Below, in pieces: positions 44,644 to 55,112 of a stretch of DNA of 64,000 nt (position 1 is the stretch's first letter; every line of letters starts with the position of its first letter). The notes under the pieces are model-generated. The model had not been told where the DNA came from. It did not search any database and saw only the letters and a list, made by a program, of their open reading frames with translations. The stretch lies in contig CP050293.1 of assembly GCA_014189435.1 (NCBI GenBank), positions 3,291,001-3,355,000 on the forward strand, given 5' to 3'. A program made the translations under genes and the position numbers. This DNA is from Mesorhizobium loti. GTDB lineage: Bacteria; Pseudomonadota; Alphaproteobacteria; Rhizobiales; Rhizobiaceae.

Positions 44644-47503
44644 AGCCGATGATCACGGCGCCATACATCATGCCGTAATACGATCCGATATCATTGTCGC
44701 CCGCCTTGTGCGCCTGCGAGGCGGTGCGCCATTCCAAAAGGTTCTGGCGGCTGACGAACAGCCGGTAGAGCGTGCGCACGATGGCATCGCCCATCATCCA
44801 GGCGTTATGCGCCATCAGCACGATCTTCAGCGCCACCATGGCGGTGCCGAAGGCGACGTCGCGCGCCAGGGCCGAGAAATGGCCACGCGGCGTCTGGTCG
44901 CCGCTCTTGGGCAGGATGGCGTTGATGATGTCGAATGTCGGCGCCATGAACAGGCTGAGGATCAGCAAAGCCTGCCATTGCGCGGCCTGCGTGAAGGGCA
45001 GCAGCGTCCAGCCGGCGATCGCCGCCATCACCCAGAAGATCGGCGTCAGCGAGCGGCGCAGATTGTCGATCATCTTCCAGCGCGACAGGGCCGGCACGCC
45101 GGAGCGCGGATCGAGCATGAAGCCGAGCAGCTGCCAGTCGCCGCGCGCCCAGCGATGGTGGCGCGAGGCATCGACCGAGTAGCGCGTCGGATAATCCTCG
45201 ACCAGCTCGACGTCGGTGACCAGCGCCGAGCGCGCCAGCGCGCCTTCCAGCAGATCGTGGCTGAGGATGGTGTTTTCCTCGATGCGGCCCTGCAGCGCCG
45301 CCTCGAAGGCGTCGACGTGATAGAGGCCCTTGCCGGTGAAGGAGCCGTCGCCGAAGACGTCCTGATACAGATCGGACACGGCAAAGACATAGGGGTCGAG
45401 GCCGCGATTGGCCGAGAAGACCCGCTGGAAGAACGATGCATCGTCGCCTGATGTCAGCGACGCGGTGATGCGCGGCTGCAGGATCGCATAGCCCGCCGTG
45501 ACGACGCGCCTGCTGGCATCGAAATGCGGGCGGTTGAGCGGGTGGCAAAGCTTGCCGACCAGGGTCGCGACCGCATCGCGGGTGGTGCGCGTGTCGGCAT
45601 CGAGCGTCATCACATGGACAACGTTCTCCGGCAGCGGCACGTCGAGCGGCAGGAATGTGGTGTCGCTGTCGCCGCGCAGCAGAAGGTCGAGCTCGTGCAG
45701 CTTGCCGCGCTTGCGCTCCCAGCCCATCCAGGACCCTTGAGCGGCATTGAACAGCCGGCGCCGGTGCAGGATGTAGAAACGCGGTGCGCCTTCGGAGGGA
45801 TAGCGGGCGTTGAGACGGGCGATCTCGGCGCGGGCGAATTCGAGGATTTCGGTATCCGCCGCATCGATCTCGGTCTTGCTGTCTGGCCAGTCCGACAGCA
45901 GCGCGAAATGGATTTCATCGGCCGTGTTGGCGAGATGATGCACCTCGATGTTGCGGATGTTTTCCTCGACGTCGTCGCGCGAGCCGATCAGCGACGGCAC
46001 CACAACAAGCGTGCGCGCCTCGGGCGGTACGCCGTGCCTGTAATCGTAGCCGACGAGGCGCGTCGGCTTGAGGAACAGCGAAACGACAGTGTTGAAGAAG
46101 GCGAGCGCGCCCTCGCTGGCCGGCACGGCAAACAGCGCCAGCATCAGGACGATCGACGGCACCGACAGGCCGAGATTGGCGAGTGCGTTGCCGGAGAGGA
46201 CGAGAAGCAGGGCCGTCAGCGCAAACACCGGTACGACGATGCCGAGCCATCCGGTCTTGCGGAAGGCGCGCTTGATCGTCTGGCTGATGGTGGGCCGGTA
46301 GCCGATCGCCTTCTCCAGTTCCAGCCGGCGTGGGCCGACGAGAAAGAACCCGACATCTGTGTGGGCGGACGCGGTTGGGACGGCAGTGCCTTCAGCATCG
46401 CCCGTGATGGTCTCGCCGGTGGCGTGGCCGGCCAGCTCGATGGCCATCTCGGCGACACGATATTCCGAAAGGTCCGAGCGGCGCGCCAGTTCCTCGATCG
46501 CGGTCCGGTACTGGTCCCGCGAGAAGAAATCGAGCGCGGCGAAATCGGTGCGCTCGCGCAGCACGGTATCGATGCGGCTGACGCCTTCGAACCACACCGT
46601 CCAATCGACGTCGTTGATGAGGCGCAGGCCGCGAATGATGTTGCCCGTCGTCACATTGCCGCTGGACAGCGTGTGATGTTCGGAAATGATGATTTCCTCG
46701 GCGTCGGAGCCGGTCTTTTCGAGCTCGCCTTCCAGCCATTCCAGGGCCTTGCCGGCATTCTGCGATCCATCGCGCAAGCGGTAGAGCAGCTGGGTGGCAA
46801 AGGTGGTGTCCTGCGCGTGGGCGCCGAAGTTGGACAGGATCGCCTGCCGGTCGGCGCTGTCGTCGGTCGCCAGAACCTTGTCCGCCACATCGTTGGCGAT
46901 CTGGCGCATCTGGCGGGTGCGGTTGACCCTGACCGCCAGCCGGCGGAGATTTTCGATCAGGACGAAGCGCAACAGCGAAGGCAGCGCCCAGAGTTCGCCG
47001 ATCTTGAGCGGCTCGACCGACTGAAAACCCTGGACGATGGATTTGAACATCGTCGCCGAGACGGAACTGTCCGAATGCGCCACATAGGTCCAGGCCAGTG
47101 CCAGTGCGCGCGGCACGCTGCCGCCGTCAGGCAGTTTCAAGGTAGGCAGCTGACGATAGAACCGGCGTGGCAGGTCGCGCTTGACCTGGAAAATGGTCTC
47201 TTCGACCAGATAATTGTTGTCGAGCAGCCATTGTGCCGCCGGCGTGATCGTCTCGCCTCTGGCCTGCGCCGCATTGGTCGACCGGTAGACCTCCAGGATC
47301 TTCTTGGCGCTGTCGCGGATACGGGCCTGGAAATCGAAGGGCGTCAGGCCGAACAGATCGGTGAGGTCGCCTTTTGCCAGGCTTTCACCGAGCAGCCGAA
47401 GGCGCTCTTCGGGCAGGTAATTGGAGCGGATCGGCTCTTCGGTGATGGCCGGGAAGCTGGCGCTTGTCTTCTCGATCTGGGCAGGGTTCGTCTGAATATT
47501 CAT
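44525..47503 (-). CDS. ndvB: cyclic beta-1,2-glucan synthase, N-terminal GT84 part (frameshifted gene)
   Basis: 992 codons. The conserved N-terminal region (YLPEERLRLLGESLAKGDLT) is followed by membrane helices around residues 415-480, the GT84 glycosyltransferase domain with HVMTLDADTRT and, near 785, RHHRWARGDWQLLGF, and then further helices (FWVMAAIAGWTLLPF). The sequence GAVIIGFVGLAIPVLAD is the last authentic stretch; after it the frame reads RRLRCLLLRP to a stop. The next expected residues are in the other frame. The enzyme makes the periplasmic glucan used in hypo-osmotic adaptation and host invasion. Whether the gene is truly broken needs read data. Confidence 0.88.
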   Translation of the reverse strand: MNIQTNPAQIEKTSASFPAITEEPIRSNYLPEERLRLLGESLAKGDLTDLFGLTPFDFQARIRDSAKKILEVYRSTNAAQARGETITPAAQWLLDNNYLVEETIFQVKRDLPRRFYRQLPTLKLPDGGSVPRALALAWTYVAHSDSSVSATMFKSIVQGFQSVEPLKIGELWALPSLLRFVLIENLRRLAVRVNRTRQMRQIANDVADKVLATDDSADRQAILSNFGAHAQDTTFATQLLYRLRDGSQNAGKALEWLEGELEKTGSDAEEIIISEHHTLSSGNVTTGNIIRGLRLINDVDWTVWFEGVSRIDTVLRERTDFAALDFFSRDQYRTAIEELARRSDLSEYRVAEMAIELAGHATGETITGDAEGTAVPTASAHTDVGFFLVGPRRLELEKAIGYRPTISQTIKRAFRKTGWLGIVVPVFALTALLLVLSGNALANLGLSVPSIVLMLALFAVPASEGALAFFNTVVSLFLKPTRLVGYDYRHGVPPEARTLVVVPSLIGSRDDVEENIRNIEVHHLANTADEIHFALLSDWPDSKTEIDAADTEILEFARAEIARLNARYPSEGAPRFYILHRRRLFNAAQGSWMGWERKRGKLHELDLLLRGDSDTTFLPLDVPLPENVVHVMTLDADTRTTRDAVATLVGKLCHPLNRPHFDASRRVVTAGYAILQPRITASLTSGDDASFFQRVFSANRGLDPYVFAVSDLYQDVFGDGSFTGKGLYHVDAFEAALQGRIEENTILSHDLLEGALARSALVTDVELVEDYPTRYSVDASRHHRWARGDWQLLGFMLDPRSGVPALSRWKMIDNLRRSLTPIFWVMAAIAGWTLLPFTQAAQWQALLILSLFMAPTFDIINAILPKSGDQTPRGHFSALARDVAFGTAMVALKIVLMAHNAWMMGDAIVRTLYRLFVSRQNLLEWRTASQAHKAGDNDIGSYYGMMYGAVIIGFVGLAIPVLADSDRRLRCLLLRPVLDWLARHRQLDQPFG

Positions 47504-47771
47504 TGAAAATTCCGTAAGCGGGCAGTCAGCGGCGTCACCGCCACGGCAATGGCCCTAAAACCGATTCAAATGCAATTGGTTGCATAAACCCCATTTGCCG
47601 AAAGTTTGTTTCCGCACCACGACAGGGCGTCATCCCTCAGCGAAAAACAATGACGAGCACCCCTCCTCCCGTCGAGATCGATCGACGGAGAGGATTCGGG
47701 CTTTTTCGTGATGCCCGCCGTCAGCTTACGCTATAATTCGCCGGCATCGCGATCATGTTTGGAAACAAGCG

Positions 47772-48359
47772 TTAATCGTTGCCGGAGATGGGGCCGATCC
47801 GGATCACGAACAGCGTTGCCTCGTGGGCTGGCTGGACAAGCAGGCTGGCGCTGTCCGGATCGGGCAGCAGCGTGTCGAGTGGCCCGAGGTGAACCGGTTC
47901 GTCGGCGAGCACGATGACGTCGCCGTTCAAGCACAGGATGAGGGTTGTGCCGGCCTCAGTCCGGATTTCCACGGGAGCCGAAATCACCAGGCGTTCGACC
48001 GAATGCGTCATCCGGCTTCGGCGGGTCATGACATTGAGATCGGTGATCGGTCCGCCGATCAGCGTGGCCGAGGTCTGCACGTCGGCCGGGAAGGAAAACG
48101 GGGCGGTTGCCCTGTTTATGGATGTCGGCGGATAGCCGGCAATCTCGAGGACGATCCCCTCGCCCTCAAGCACGGCAAGGGTGCGATCGATACCGGCAAA
48201 CTGCGAGAAAGGACCGCTCAATTCGACGCGCGCCATCGAGACGCGCCAGTCGAAGTCGTCGAGACCGGCACCATTGGGCGAGACGGCGATTTCCGTCGTC
48301 ACGCCGCCGCCGTTCTTCCACGGCATCGACCGGTATTCGGCTGCCCGCAGGATGCGCAT
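47772..48359 (-). CDS. hutD: HutD/Ves family protein
   Basis: 195 residues from the ATG at 48359 (MRILRAAEYRSMPWKNGGGV then TTEIAVSP), the usual HutD start; a TTG four codons earlier overlaps the hutU stop region. It is a bicupin-type protein. HutD is thought to bind a histidine-pathway metabolite and to limit over-expression of hut genes; no catalytic role is known. It is last in the hutI-H-G-U-D set, 12 bases after hutU. Confidence 0.88.
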   Translation of the reverse strand: MRILRAAEYRSMPWKNGGGVTTEIAVSPNGAGLDDFDWRVSMARVELSGPFSQFAGIDRTLAVLEGEGIVLEIAGYPPTSINRATAPFSFPADVQTSATLIGGPITDLNVMTRRSRMTHSVERLVISAPVEIRTEAGTTLILCLNGDVIVLADEPVHLGPLDTLLPDPDSASLLVQPAHEATLFVIRIGPISGND

Positions 48360-48371
48360 CGGCTCAGTCAA

Positions 48372-50042
48372 TCAGCCGAGAATGCCTGGCAGGTTGAGCT
48401 GGTGCTCCTTGGCGCATTCGATGGCGACGTCGTAGCCTGCATCGGCGTGGCGCATGACACCGGTCGCCGGGTCGTTCCACAACACCCGCTCCAGGCGCCT
48501 TGCTGCGTCCGGCGTGCCGTCGGCGACGATGACCATGCCGGCGTGCTGGGAAAAACCCATGCCGACGCCGCCGCCATGGTGCAGCGACACCCAGGTGGCG
48601 CCAGACGCTGTGTTGAGCAACGCGTTGAGCAGCGGCCAGTCGGACACCGCGTCCGAGCCGTCCTTCATCGATTCCGTCTCGCGGTTCGGCGAGGCGACCG
48701 AACCGGAATCGAGGTGATCGCGACCAATGACGACGGGCGCTTTCAACTCACCCTTGGCCACCATTTCATTGAAGGCGAGGCCGAGCCGATGCCGGTCGCC
48801 GAGGCCGACCCAGCAGATGCGCGCCGGCAGGCCCTGGAAGGCGATGCGCTCGCGCGCCATGTCCAGCCAGTTGTGCAGATGGGTGTTGCCGGGCGTCAGT
48901 TCGCGCACCTTGGCGTCGGTCTTGTAAATATCCTCGGGATCGCCGGAAAGCGCTGCCCAGCGGAACGGACCGATGCCGCGGCAGAACAGCGGACGGATAT
49001 AGGCCGGCACGAAACCGGGGAAGGCAAAGGCGTTCTCGAACCCCTCCTCCTTGGCCACCTGGCGGATGTTGTTGCCATAGTCGAGCGTCGGCACGCCGGC
49101 GTTCCAGAACGCCACCATCGCCTCGACATGTTCGCGCATCGAAGCGCGAGCCGCCTTCTCGACCGCCTTGGGGTCACTCACGCGCTTCTCGCGCCACTCG
49201 GCCATCGTCCAGCCCTTCGGCAGATAGCCGTTGATGGGATCATGCGCCGAGGTCTGGTCGGTGACCATATCGGGGCGAATGCCACGCCTGAACATTTCCG
49301 GGACGATCTCGGCCGTATTGCCAAGCAGGCCGACCGACTTGGCCTCGCCGGCCTTGGTCCAGCGCTCGATCTTTTCCAGCGCCTCGTCGAGCGTGTCGGC
49401 GCGCTCGTCGACGTAGCGGGTGCGCAGGCGGAAATCGATCGAGTCCGGGTTGCATTCGATCGCCAGGCAGCAGGCGCCGGCCATGACGGCGGCGAGCGGC
49501 TGGGCGCCACCCATGCCGCCGAGACCGCCGGTCAGGATCCATTTTCCCTTGAGATTGCCGCCATAGTGCTGGCGGCCGGCCTCGACGAAGGTCTCGTAGG
49601 TGCCCTGCACGATGCCTTGCGTGCCGATGTAGATCCACGAGCCAGCCGTCATCTGGCCGTACATCATCAGGCCCTTCTTATCGAGCTCGTTGAATTTTTC
49701 CCAGGTCGCCCAGTGCGGCACCAGGTTGGAGTTGGCGATCAGCACGCGCGGTGCATCGGGATGGGTGCGGAAGACGCCGACCGGCTTGCCGGACTGCACC
49801 AGCAAAGTCTCGTCATCGGCCAGTGTCCTCAACGAGGCGACGATGCGGTCGAAATCGTTCCAGGTCCGCGCCGCCCGGCCGATGCCGCCATAGACGACCA
49901 GCTCGTTGGGGTTTTCGGCGACGTCCGGGTCGAGATTGTTCATCAGCATCCGCAACGGCGCTTCCGTCAGCCAGGAGCGGGCGCTGATTTCGGTGCCACG
50001 CGGGCTGCGGACTTCACGGATATTGTGGCGAGGATTGTTCAT
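48372..50042 (-). CDS. hutU: urocanate hydratase
   Basis: 556 residues. It has the family's NAD-binding region ([20 protein letters not shown]) and the active-site segment [20 protein letters not shown]. The enzyme adds water to urocanate to give imidazolonepropionate, the second step of histidine breakdown, using tightly bound NAD. TGGAG lies 8 bases before the ATG. It is 26 bases after hutG and 12 before hutD, consistent with one operon. The frame is intact over the full family length. Confidence 0.96.
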   Translation of the reverse strand: MNNPRHNIREVRSPRGTEISARSWLTEAPLRMLMNNLDPDVAENPNELVVYGGIGRAARTWNDFDRIVASLRTLADDETLLVQSGKPVGVFRTHPDAPRVLIANSNLVPHWATWEKFNELDKKGLMMYGQMTAGSWIYIGTQGIVQGTYETFVEAGRQHYGGNLKGKWILTGGLGGMGGAQPLAAVMAGACCLAIECNPDSIDFRLRTRYVDERADTLDEALEKIERWTKAGEAKSVGLLGNTAEIVPEMFRRGIRPDMVTDQTSAHDPINGYLPKGWTMAEWREKRVSDPKAVEKAARASMREHVEAMVAFWNAGVPTLDYGNNIRQVAKEEGFENAFAFPGFVPAYIRPLFCRGIGPFRWAALSGDPEDIYKTDAKVRELTPGNTHLHNWLDMARERIAFQGLPARICWVGLGDRHRLGLAFNEMVAKGELKAPVVIGRDHLDSGSVASPNRETESMKDGSDAVSDWPLLNALLNTASGATWVSLHHGGGVGMGFSQHAGMVIVADGTPDAARRLERVLWNDPATGVMRHADAGYDVAIECAKEHQLNLPGILG

Positions 50043-50068
50043 GGCGTCACTCCATAAAAGGATCGATG

Positions 50069-50890
50069 TCAGCCGCGCGCCCAGGATGTCGCGGTCTCGA
50101 GGATTTTCCGCAGCGTGGCGCGGATCGGTGCTGCAAACTCGGCATCGTAAGGCACCGGCCAGTTGTCCGGCACGCCCTTGCCTTCCGGCTCGCGCATGTA
50201 GCCACGGTTGGACAGCTCCATCTGCAGCGCATGCACGCCATCTTGAGGTTGTCCGAAATGGCGCGTGATCCAGCCGCCCTTGAAACGGCCGTTGACGACG
50301 GAGGTCTCGCCGGTCTCGGCCATGATCTGATCGACTATCGCCCGCAACGTCGGATCGGCGCTCTTGCCGTCATTGGTGCCGAGATTGAACACCGGCAGCG
50401 TGCCTTCAAACAGGCGCGGCAGCACCGAACGGATCGAGTGGCAATCATAGAGGACGATCTTTTCGTGCAGCCCCCGCAAGCGGCCGATCTCGGCCTGCAA
50501 GGCGGCATGGTAGGGCACGAAGAATTTTTCGCGGCGCTCGTCGATCTCCGACGGCCCCGGCTCTTCGCCCTCTCGATACAGCGGATCGCCATCGAAAGTC
50601 TCGGTCGGGCAGAGACCGGTCGTCGCCTGGCCGGGGTAGAGCGAGGCGCCGGACGGATCACGGTTGACGTCGATAACAGTGCGCGAGATCGCCGTATGCA
50701 CGACAGTCGCCCCGAGGTCGGTCGCGAAATCGTAGAGCTTTTCGATCCACCAGTCGCAATCGCGGCGACCGAGCCAGGGTGACACCAGCCGGTTCTCCAG
50801 GCCGGCGAGATCGATTCCGGTGTGCGGAATCGACACCAGCAGCGGGGACGTGCCGCGCGTCACCGTAAGCCAGGGTGTCCCCGTCATCAT
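50069..50890 (-). CDS. hutG: N-formylglutamate deformylase
   Basis: 273 residues of the N-formylglutamate amidohydrolase family: [10 protein letters not shown] near the start, [28 protein letters not shown] and [20 protein letters not shown] carry the metal and substrate residues. It hydrolyses N-formylglutamate to glutamate and formate. Together with hutF on the opposite strand this gives the five-step route that releases ammonia and formate. Its ATG overlaps the hutH stop (ATGA), so the two are translated in coupling. Confidence 0.93.
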   Translation of the reverse strand: MMTGTPWLTVTRGTSPLLVSIPHTGIDLAGLENRLVSPWLGRRDCDWWIEKLYDFATDLGATVVHTAISRTVIDVNRDPSGASLYPGQATTGLCPTETFDGDPLYREGEEPGPSEIDERREKFFVPYHAALQAEIGRLRGLHEKIVLYDCHSIRSVLPRLFEGTLPVFNLGTNDGKSADPTLRAIVDQIMAETGETSVVNGRFKGGWITRHFGQPQDGVHALQMELSNRGYMREPEGKGVPDNWPVPYDAEFAAPIRATLRKILETATSWARG

Positions 50891-52429
50891 GCCGCTCCAG
50901 AAATCGACGGCAGCGCTATCGCGCCGGCTGCCTTGATGGTCGCGCCGCTGCGCACCATGGCTATCGCCTTTTCCATATCGGGGTGGAAATGCCGGTCATT
51001 GTCGAGATGCGGCACCTCGGCCCGGACCAGCTTGCGCACGGCCTCAAGTGCCGCGCTCGACGCCAGCGGCGCATGGAAATCGCAGCCTTGCGCCGCAGCC
51101 AGCAATTCGATGCCGATGACAGCGGTGGCGTTCTCGACCATGCCGATCAGCCGGCGTGCGCCGTGCGCCGCCATCGAAACGTGGTCTTCCTGATTGGCCG
51201 AGGTGGGGATCAGAATCGACGCTCGCCGGATAGGCTTTCTGCTTGTTTTCCGAGACAAGCGCCGCCGCCGTCACCTGCGGGATCATGAAGCCGGAGTTCA
51301 GGCCGGGCTTCGGCGTCAGGAAGGCCGGCATGCCCGACAGCGCGGGGTCGACCAGCATGGCGATGCGACGCTCCGACAGCGAGCCGATCTCGCAGACGGC
51401 AAGCGCGATCATGTCGGCGGCGAAAGCCACTGGTTCGGCGTGGAAATTGCCGCCGGAAAGGGCAGTGTCATCCTCGGCGAAGATCAGCGGATTGTCGGTG
51501 ACGCCATTGGCCTCGGTGCCCAGCGTGTCGGCCGCCTGGCGCAGCACGGTGAGTGCAGCGCCCATCACCTGCGGCTGGCAGCGCAGGCAATATGGATCCT
51601 GCACGCGCTCGTCGCCAACCCGGTGCGATTCACGGATGGCGCTGCCGGCCATCAGATTGCGCAGCGCGTCCGCCGTCTCGATCTGGCCGGGATGCTTTCT
51701 CAGCACATGGATGCGCGGATCGAAGGGCGCATCGGAGCCCTTAGCCGCGTCGGTCGACAAGGCGCCGGCGACCAGCGCCGACTGGTAAAGCACTTCGGCC
51801 TCAAACAAAGCGGCCAGCGCGTAGGCGGTCGAGAACTGGGTGCCATTGAGCAGCGCCAGGCCTTCCTTGGCGCCCAAGGTCACCGGCTTCAGCCCGTGCG
51901 AGACAAAGGCGACCTTGGCCGGGAAGCGGCCATGCGGGGTAAAGCATTCGCCGACGCCGATCATCACCGCCGTCATGTGCGACAGCGGGGCAAGGTCGCC
52001 CGACGCACCGACCGAGCCTTGCGCCGGCACCACCGGGATGACGTCGTTGGCCAGCATCGCTTCGAGCAACTCGATGGTTTGCGGCCGCACGCCGGAGGCG
52101 CCCTGCGCCAGACTGGCGAGCTTCAGCGCCATCATCAGCCGGCAAACGGCAACCGGCATCGGCTCGCCAACGCCGGCGGCGTGCGACAGCACGATGTTGC
52201 GCTGCAAGGTCTCGAGATCCGCGGCCGGGATGCGGACGCTGGCCAGTTTGCCGAAGCCGGTGTTGATGCCATAGACCGGCTCGCCCTTGGCAACGATCCT
52301 GGCGACAGCCTCGGCGCTCGCCTTGATTTTCGGCCGGCAGGCATCGTCCAGCCTCAGTGCGGCGCCACGATAGATCGCGCGCCAGTCGGCCAGCGTCGCA
52401 TTGCCGGGCTTCAGGGTCAGTTCGGTCAT
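50887..52429 (-). pseudogene. hutH: histidine ammonia-lyase, frameshifted
   Basis: The frame from the ATG at 52429 ([20 protein letters not shown]) contains the MIO triad A142-S143-G144 in [15 protein letters not shown] and reads correctly as far as [14 protein letters not shown]. There it leaves the family sequence; the continuation [20 protein letters not shown] to the end at 50887 is in the neighbouring frame. Removing one base at about 51212 (GATTCTGATCC to GATTCGATCC) restores [13 protein letters not shown] and a 513-residue enzyme. It converts histidine to urocanate, the first step. It overlaps hutI upstream (ATGA) and hutG downstream, so an inactive gene would strand an otherwise intact pathway. 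Confidence 0.85.
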
Positions 52430-53664
52430 TGTCCTCTCCAGATGCGGGCATGCAGCGGGTTGAAGCCCATGCGGTAGACGAGTTCGGCGGGGCGCTCGAT
52501 GTCCCAGATCGCCAAGTCGGCGGATTTTCCGGCTTCGAGCGTGCCGGTTTCCCCCAGCAAACCAAGCGCACGGGCAGCTTCTCGGGTAACGCCGGCAAGG
52601 CATTCGTCGACGGTCAGGCCGAACAGGGTTGCGGCCATGTTCATGGTCAGAAGCAGCGAGGTCAGCGGCGAGGTGCCGGGATTGTTGTCGGTAGCGACAG
52701 CCATCTTGACGCCGTGCTGGCGAAACAGGCCGATCGGCGGCTTTTTTGTTTCGCGAATGAAGTAGTAGGCGCCGGGCAGGATCGTCGCCACGGTTCCTGC
52801 CTTGGCCATCGCCGCCGCACCCGCCTCATCGGTGTATTCGAGATGGTCAGCCGACAGCGCACCGTAACGGGCGGCGAGTTCGGCGCCATGCAGGTTGGAC
52901 AGCTGGTCAGCATGGAGCTTGACCGGCAGGCCGGCCGCCTTGGCCGCATCGAAGACGCGCGCCATCTGGTCCGGCGAAAAGGCGATGCCCTCGCAAAACC
53001 CGTCGACGGCGTCGGCCAGTCCCTCGGCGGCAACCGACGGAAGAATTTCTTTGGCGACCAGATCGATGAATGCGTCCTTGTCGCCCTTGGCTTCCGGCGG
53101 CAGCGCGTGAGCGCCGAGGAAGGTGGTGCGAATCGTCACCGGTCGCCGTTCACCCAATTGGCGGGCCGCACGCAGCGACTTCTTCTCGTTTTCGAGGTCG
53201 AGGCCATAGCCCGACTTTACTTCCACTGACGTTACGCCTTCGGCGATCAGCGCATCGAGGCGCGGAAGCGATTGGGTAACCAGCTCGCTCTCGCTGGCGG
53301 CGCGCAGCGATTTGACCGAGGAGACGATGCCGCCACCGGCCCTGGCGACCTCTTCATAGGTCGCGCCAGCCAGCCGCATCTCAAACTCGTTGGCCCGGTT
53401 GCCGGCATGGACCAGATGGGTGTGGCAGTCGATGAGGCCAGGCGTGATCCAGCGGCCCTCGCAATCGACCGCCCCTGCGCCCTGGGCAAGTGTTGAGGGC
53501 AGCTCCGACTCGGGGCCGGCATAGACGATGCGCCCGTCACGGGCAGCGACCGCGCCGCGTTCGACGATGCCTAGTCCGGCAGACCCTTCGGCCATGGTCG
53601 CCAGACGCGCATTGCGCCAGATGCGAACCGCCCCTGCCCGGTCTTTGCTCTCTGCAGCCATCAT
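52426..53664 (-). CDS. hutI: imidazolonepropionase
   Basis: 412 residues of the amidohydrolase superfamily. The metal site starts with [20 protein letters not shown], with further ligands in [19 protein letters not shown] and VATDNNPGT. It opens the imidazolone ring to N-formiminoglutamate, the third step. It is the first gene of the minus-strand hut operon; the HutC-type operator lies 28-37 bases upstream of its start. Its stop overlaps the hutH start (ATGA). Confidence 0.95.
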   Translation of the reverse strand: MMAAESKDRAGAVRIWRNARLATMAEGSAGLGIVERGAVAARDGRIVYAGPESELPSTLAQGAGAVDCEGRWITPGLIDCHTHLVHAGNRANEFEMRLAGATYEEVARAGGGIVSSVKSLRAASESELVTQSLPRLDALIAEGVTSVEVKSGYGLDLENEKKSLRAARQLGERRPVTIRTTFLGAHALPPEAKGDKDAFIDLVAKEILPSVAAEGLADAVDGFCEGIAFSPDQMARVFDAAKAAGLPVKLHADQLSNLHGAELAARYGALSADHLEYTDEAGAAAMAKAGTVATILPGAYYFIRETKKPPIGLFRQHGVKMAVATDNNPGTSPLTSLLLTMNMAATLFGLTVDECLAGVTREAARALGLLGETGTLEAGKSADLAIWDIERPAELVYRMGFNPLHARIWRGQ

Positions 53665-53691
53665 CTTTTCCGTTTCAATCGACGGCGATTA

Positions 53692-53701
53692 TGTATATAC
53701 A
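53692..53701. promoter_or_regulatory. HutC operator TGTA-TA-TACA
   Basis: A perfect palindrome that extends to ATGTATATACAT. It fits the TGTA-N2-TACA motif reported for HutC in other proteobacteria and sits between the divergent hutI and hutF genes, so a single site can repress both arms until urocanate accumulates. Confidence 0.75.
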
Positions 53702-53759
53702 TATTGAAACGCACTGCAAGTGCCATCATCGCATGAGAGACAGAGAACTGGAGAGAAAA

Positions 53760-55112
53760 GTGGCAGCGATCTTTGCGGAACAGGCACTCCTTCCCAATGG
53801 CTGGCACAACAATGTGCGGCTCACCTTCGCCAAGGGACGCATCACGACCGTCGAGCCTGGAGCTACCGCGCTAGCCGGCGACGAACGTCACGCAATCCTG
53901 TTGCCCGGCATGCCCAATTTGCACAGCCACGCCTTCCAGCGCGGCATGGCCGGCCTTGCCGAGCTTCGCGGCCCTTCCGCCGACAGTTTCTGGAGCTGGC
54001 GCGAGGTGATGTACCGTTTCGCCCTGTCGATGGCGCCCGATCAGGTCGAGGCGGTTGCAGCACAACTCTATGTCGAGATGCTGGAGGCTGGGTTTTCACG
54101 CGTCGGCGAATTTCACTACCTGCATCACGACCGTGATGGAAAACCCTACGCCAATCTTGCCGAGATGGCCGAGCGCATCGCGGCCGCGGCCAATGAGACG
54201 GGTATCGGCCTGACGCTGCTGCCGGTGTTTTACGCGCACTCGTCTTTCGGCGGCGCCGCGCCAAACGAAGGCCAGAGGCGATTCATCAACGATGTGGGCA
54301 GGTTCGCCCGGCTTGTTGAGAAATGCCGCGAATCGGTTCGCGTGTTGAATCAGGCTGTCGTTGGCGTTGCTCCGCACAGCTTGCGCGCCGCGACACCGGA
54401 GGAACTCACCGCCGTTGCAGCGATTGCGCCGGACGGGCCGATCCACATCCACATTGCCGAGCAGGTGAAGGAAGTCGAAGACTGTCTTGCCTGGTCCGGC
54501 GCGCGGCCTGTGGAGTTTTTGCTCGCCAACGCCAAGGTCGACAAGCGCTGGTGCCTGATCCACGCCACCCACATGACCGATGCGGAAACCGTTGCGATGG
54601 CCAAAAGCGGCGCCATCGCCGGCCTCTGCCCGATCACCGAGGCTAATCTTGGGGACGGCACATTTGCCGCGCCGCTGTTCAGGGAACATGGTGGCCGCTT
54701 CGGGGTCGGCTCCGACTCCAACGTGTTGATCGGCCTGCCCGACGAGTTGCGCCAGCTTGAATATTCGCAGCGCCTTGCCCACCGCGCCCGCAATGTGCTG
54801 GCGGTCGCCGGCGGCTCGACCGGCCGGGCGCTGTTCGACGCCGCGCTTGACGGCGGCAGCGTAGCGCTTGGCGCCGACGCCTCGCAGATCGCCGCCGGCG
54901 CATCCGCCGATCTCGTCTCGCTCGATCCCAAAAATCCCTCGCTGGCCGGCAAGAGCGGTGACGCGATCCTCGACGCCTGGATCTTCGCCAATGGCAGCAA
55001 GGTCGACTGCGTCTGGGTGCACGGCCTCAAACAGGTCAGCGGCGGCAGACATGTCAAGCGCGAGGCCGTTGCTGAACGGTTTCGCAGCGTGATGACGGCG
55101 CTTTCGGCATGA
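53760..55112 (+). CDS. hutF: formimidoylglutamate deiminase
   Basis: 450 residues from GTG at 53760 (GGAGAG 6 bases upstream), giving the family start VAAIFAEQALLPNGW; an ATG nine codons earlier (53733) is possible, and the frame is open from 53490. Metal-binding segments of the amidohydrolase fold are NLHSHAFQRG, HIHIAEQ, IHATHMT and GSDSN. The enzyme deaminates N-formimino-L-glutamate to N-formyl-L-glutamate, the substrate of hutG. It overlaps hutC by 4 bases (ATGA). Its promoter shares the HutC operator with hutI. Confidence 0.93.
   Translation: MAAIFAEQALLPNGWHNNVRLTFAKGRITTVEPGATALAGDERHAILLPGMPNLHSHAFQRGMAGLAELRGPSADSFWSWREVMYRFALSMAPDQVEAVAAQLYVEMLEAGFSRVGEFHYLHHDRDGKPYANLAEMAERIAAAANETGIGLTLLPVFYAHSSFGGAAPNEGQRRFINDVGRFARLVEKCRESVRVLNQAVVGVAPHSLRAATPEELTAVAAIAPDGPIHIHIAEQVKEVEDCLAWSGARPVEFLLANAKVDKRWCLIHATHMTDAETVAMAKSGAIAGLCPITEANLGDGTFAAPLFREHGGRFGVGSDSNVLIGLPDELRQLEYSQRLAHRARNVLAVAGGSTGRALFDAALDGGSVALGADASQIAAGASADLVSLDPKNPSLAGKSGDAILDAWIFANGSKVDCVWVHGLKQVSGGRHVKREAVAERFRSVMTALSA

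Noticed and set aside
45524..47506. A 660-codon plus-strand frame opposite ndvB.
   Set aside because: It is a shadow frame of a conserved gene with no domain or ribosome site; similar shadows lie opposite hutU and the C-terminal part of ndvB.
47823..50057. A 744-codon plus-strand frame opposite hutU and hutD.
   Set aside because: It is antisense to well-conserved hut genes, with shadow-type composition.
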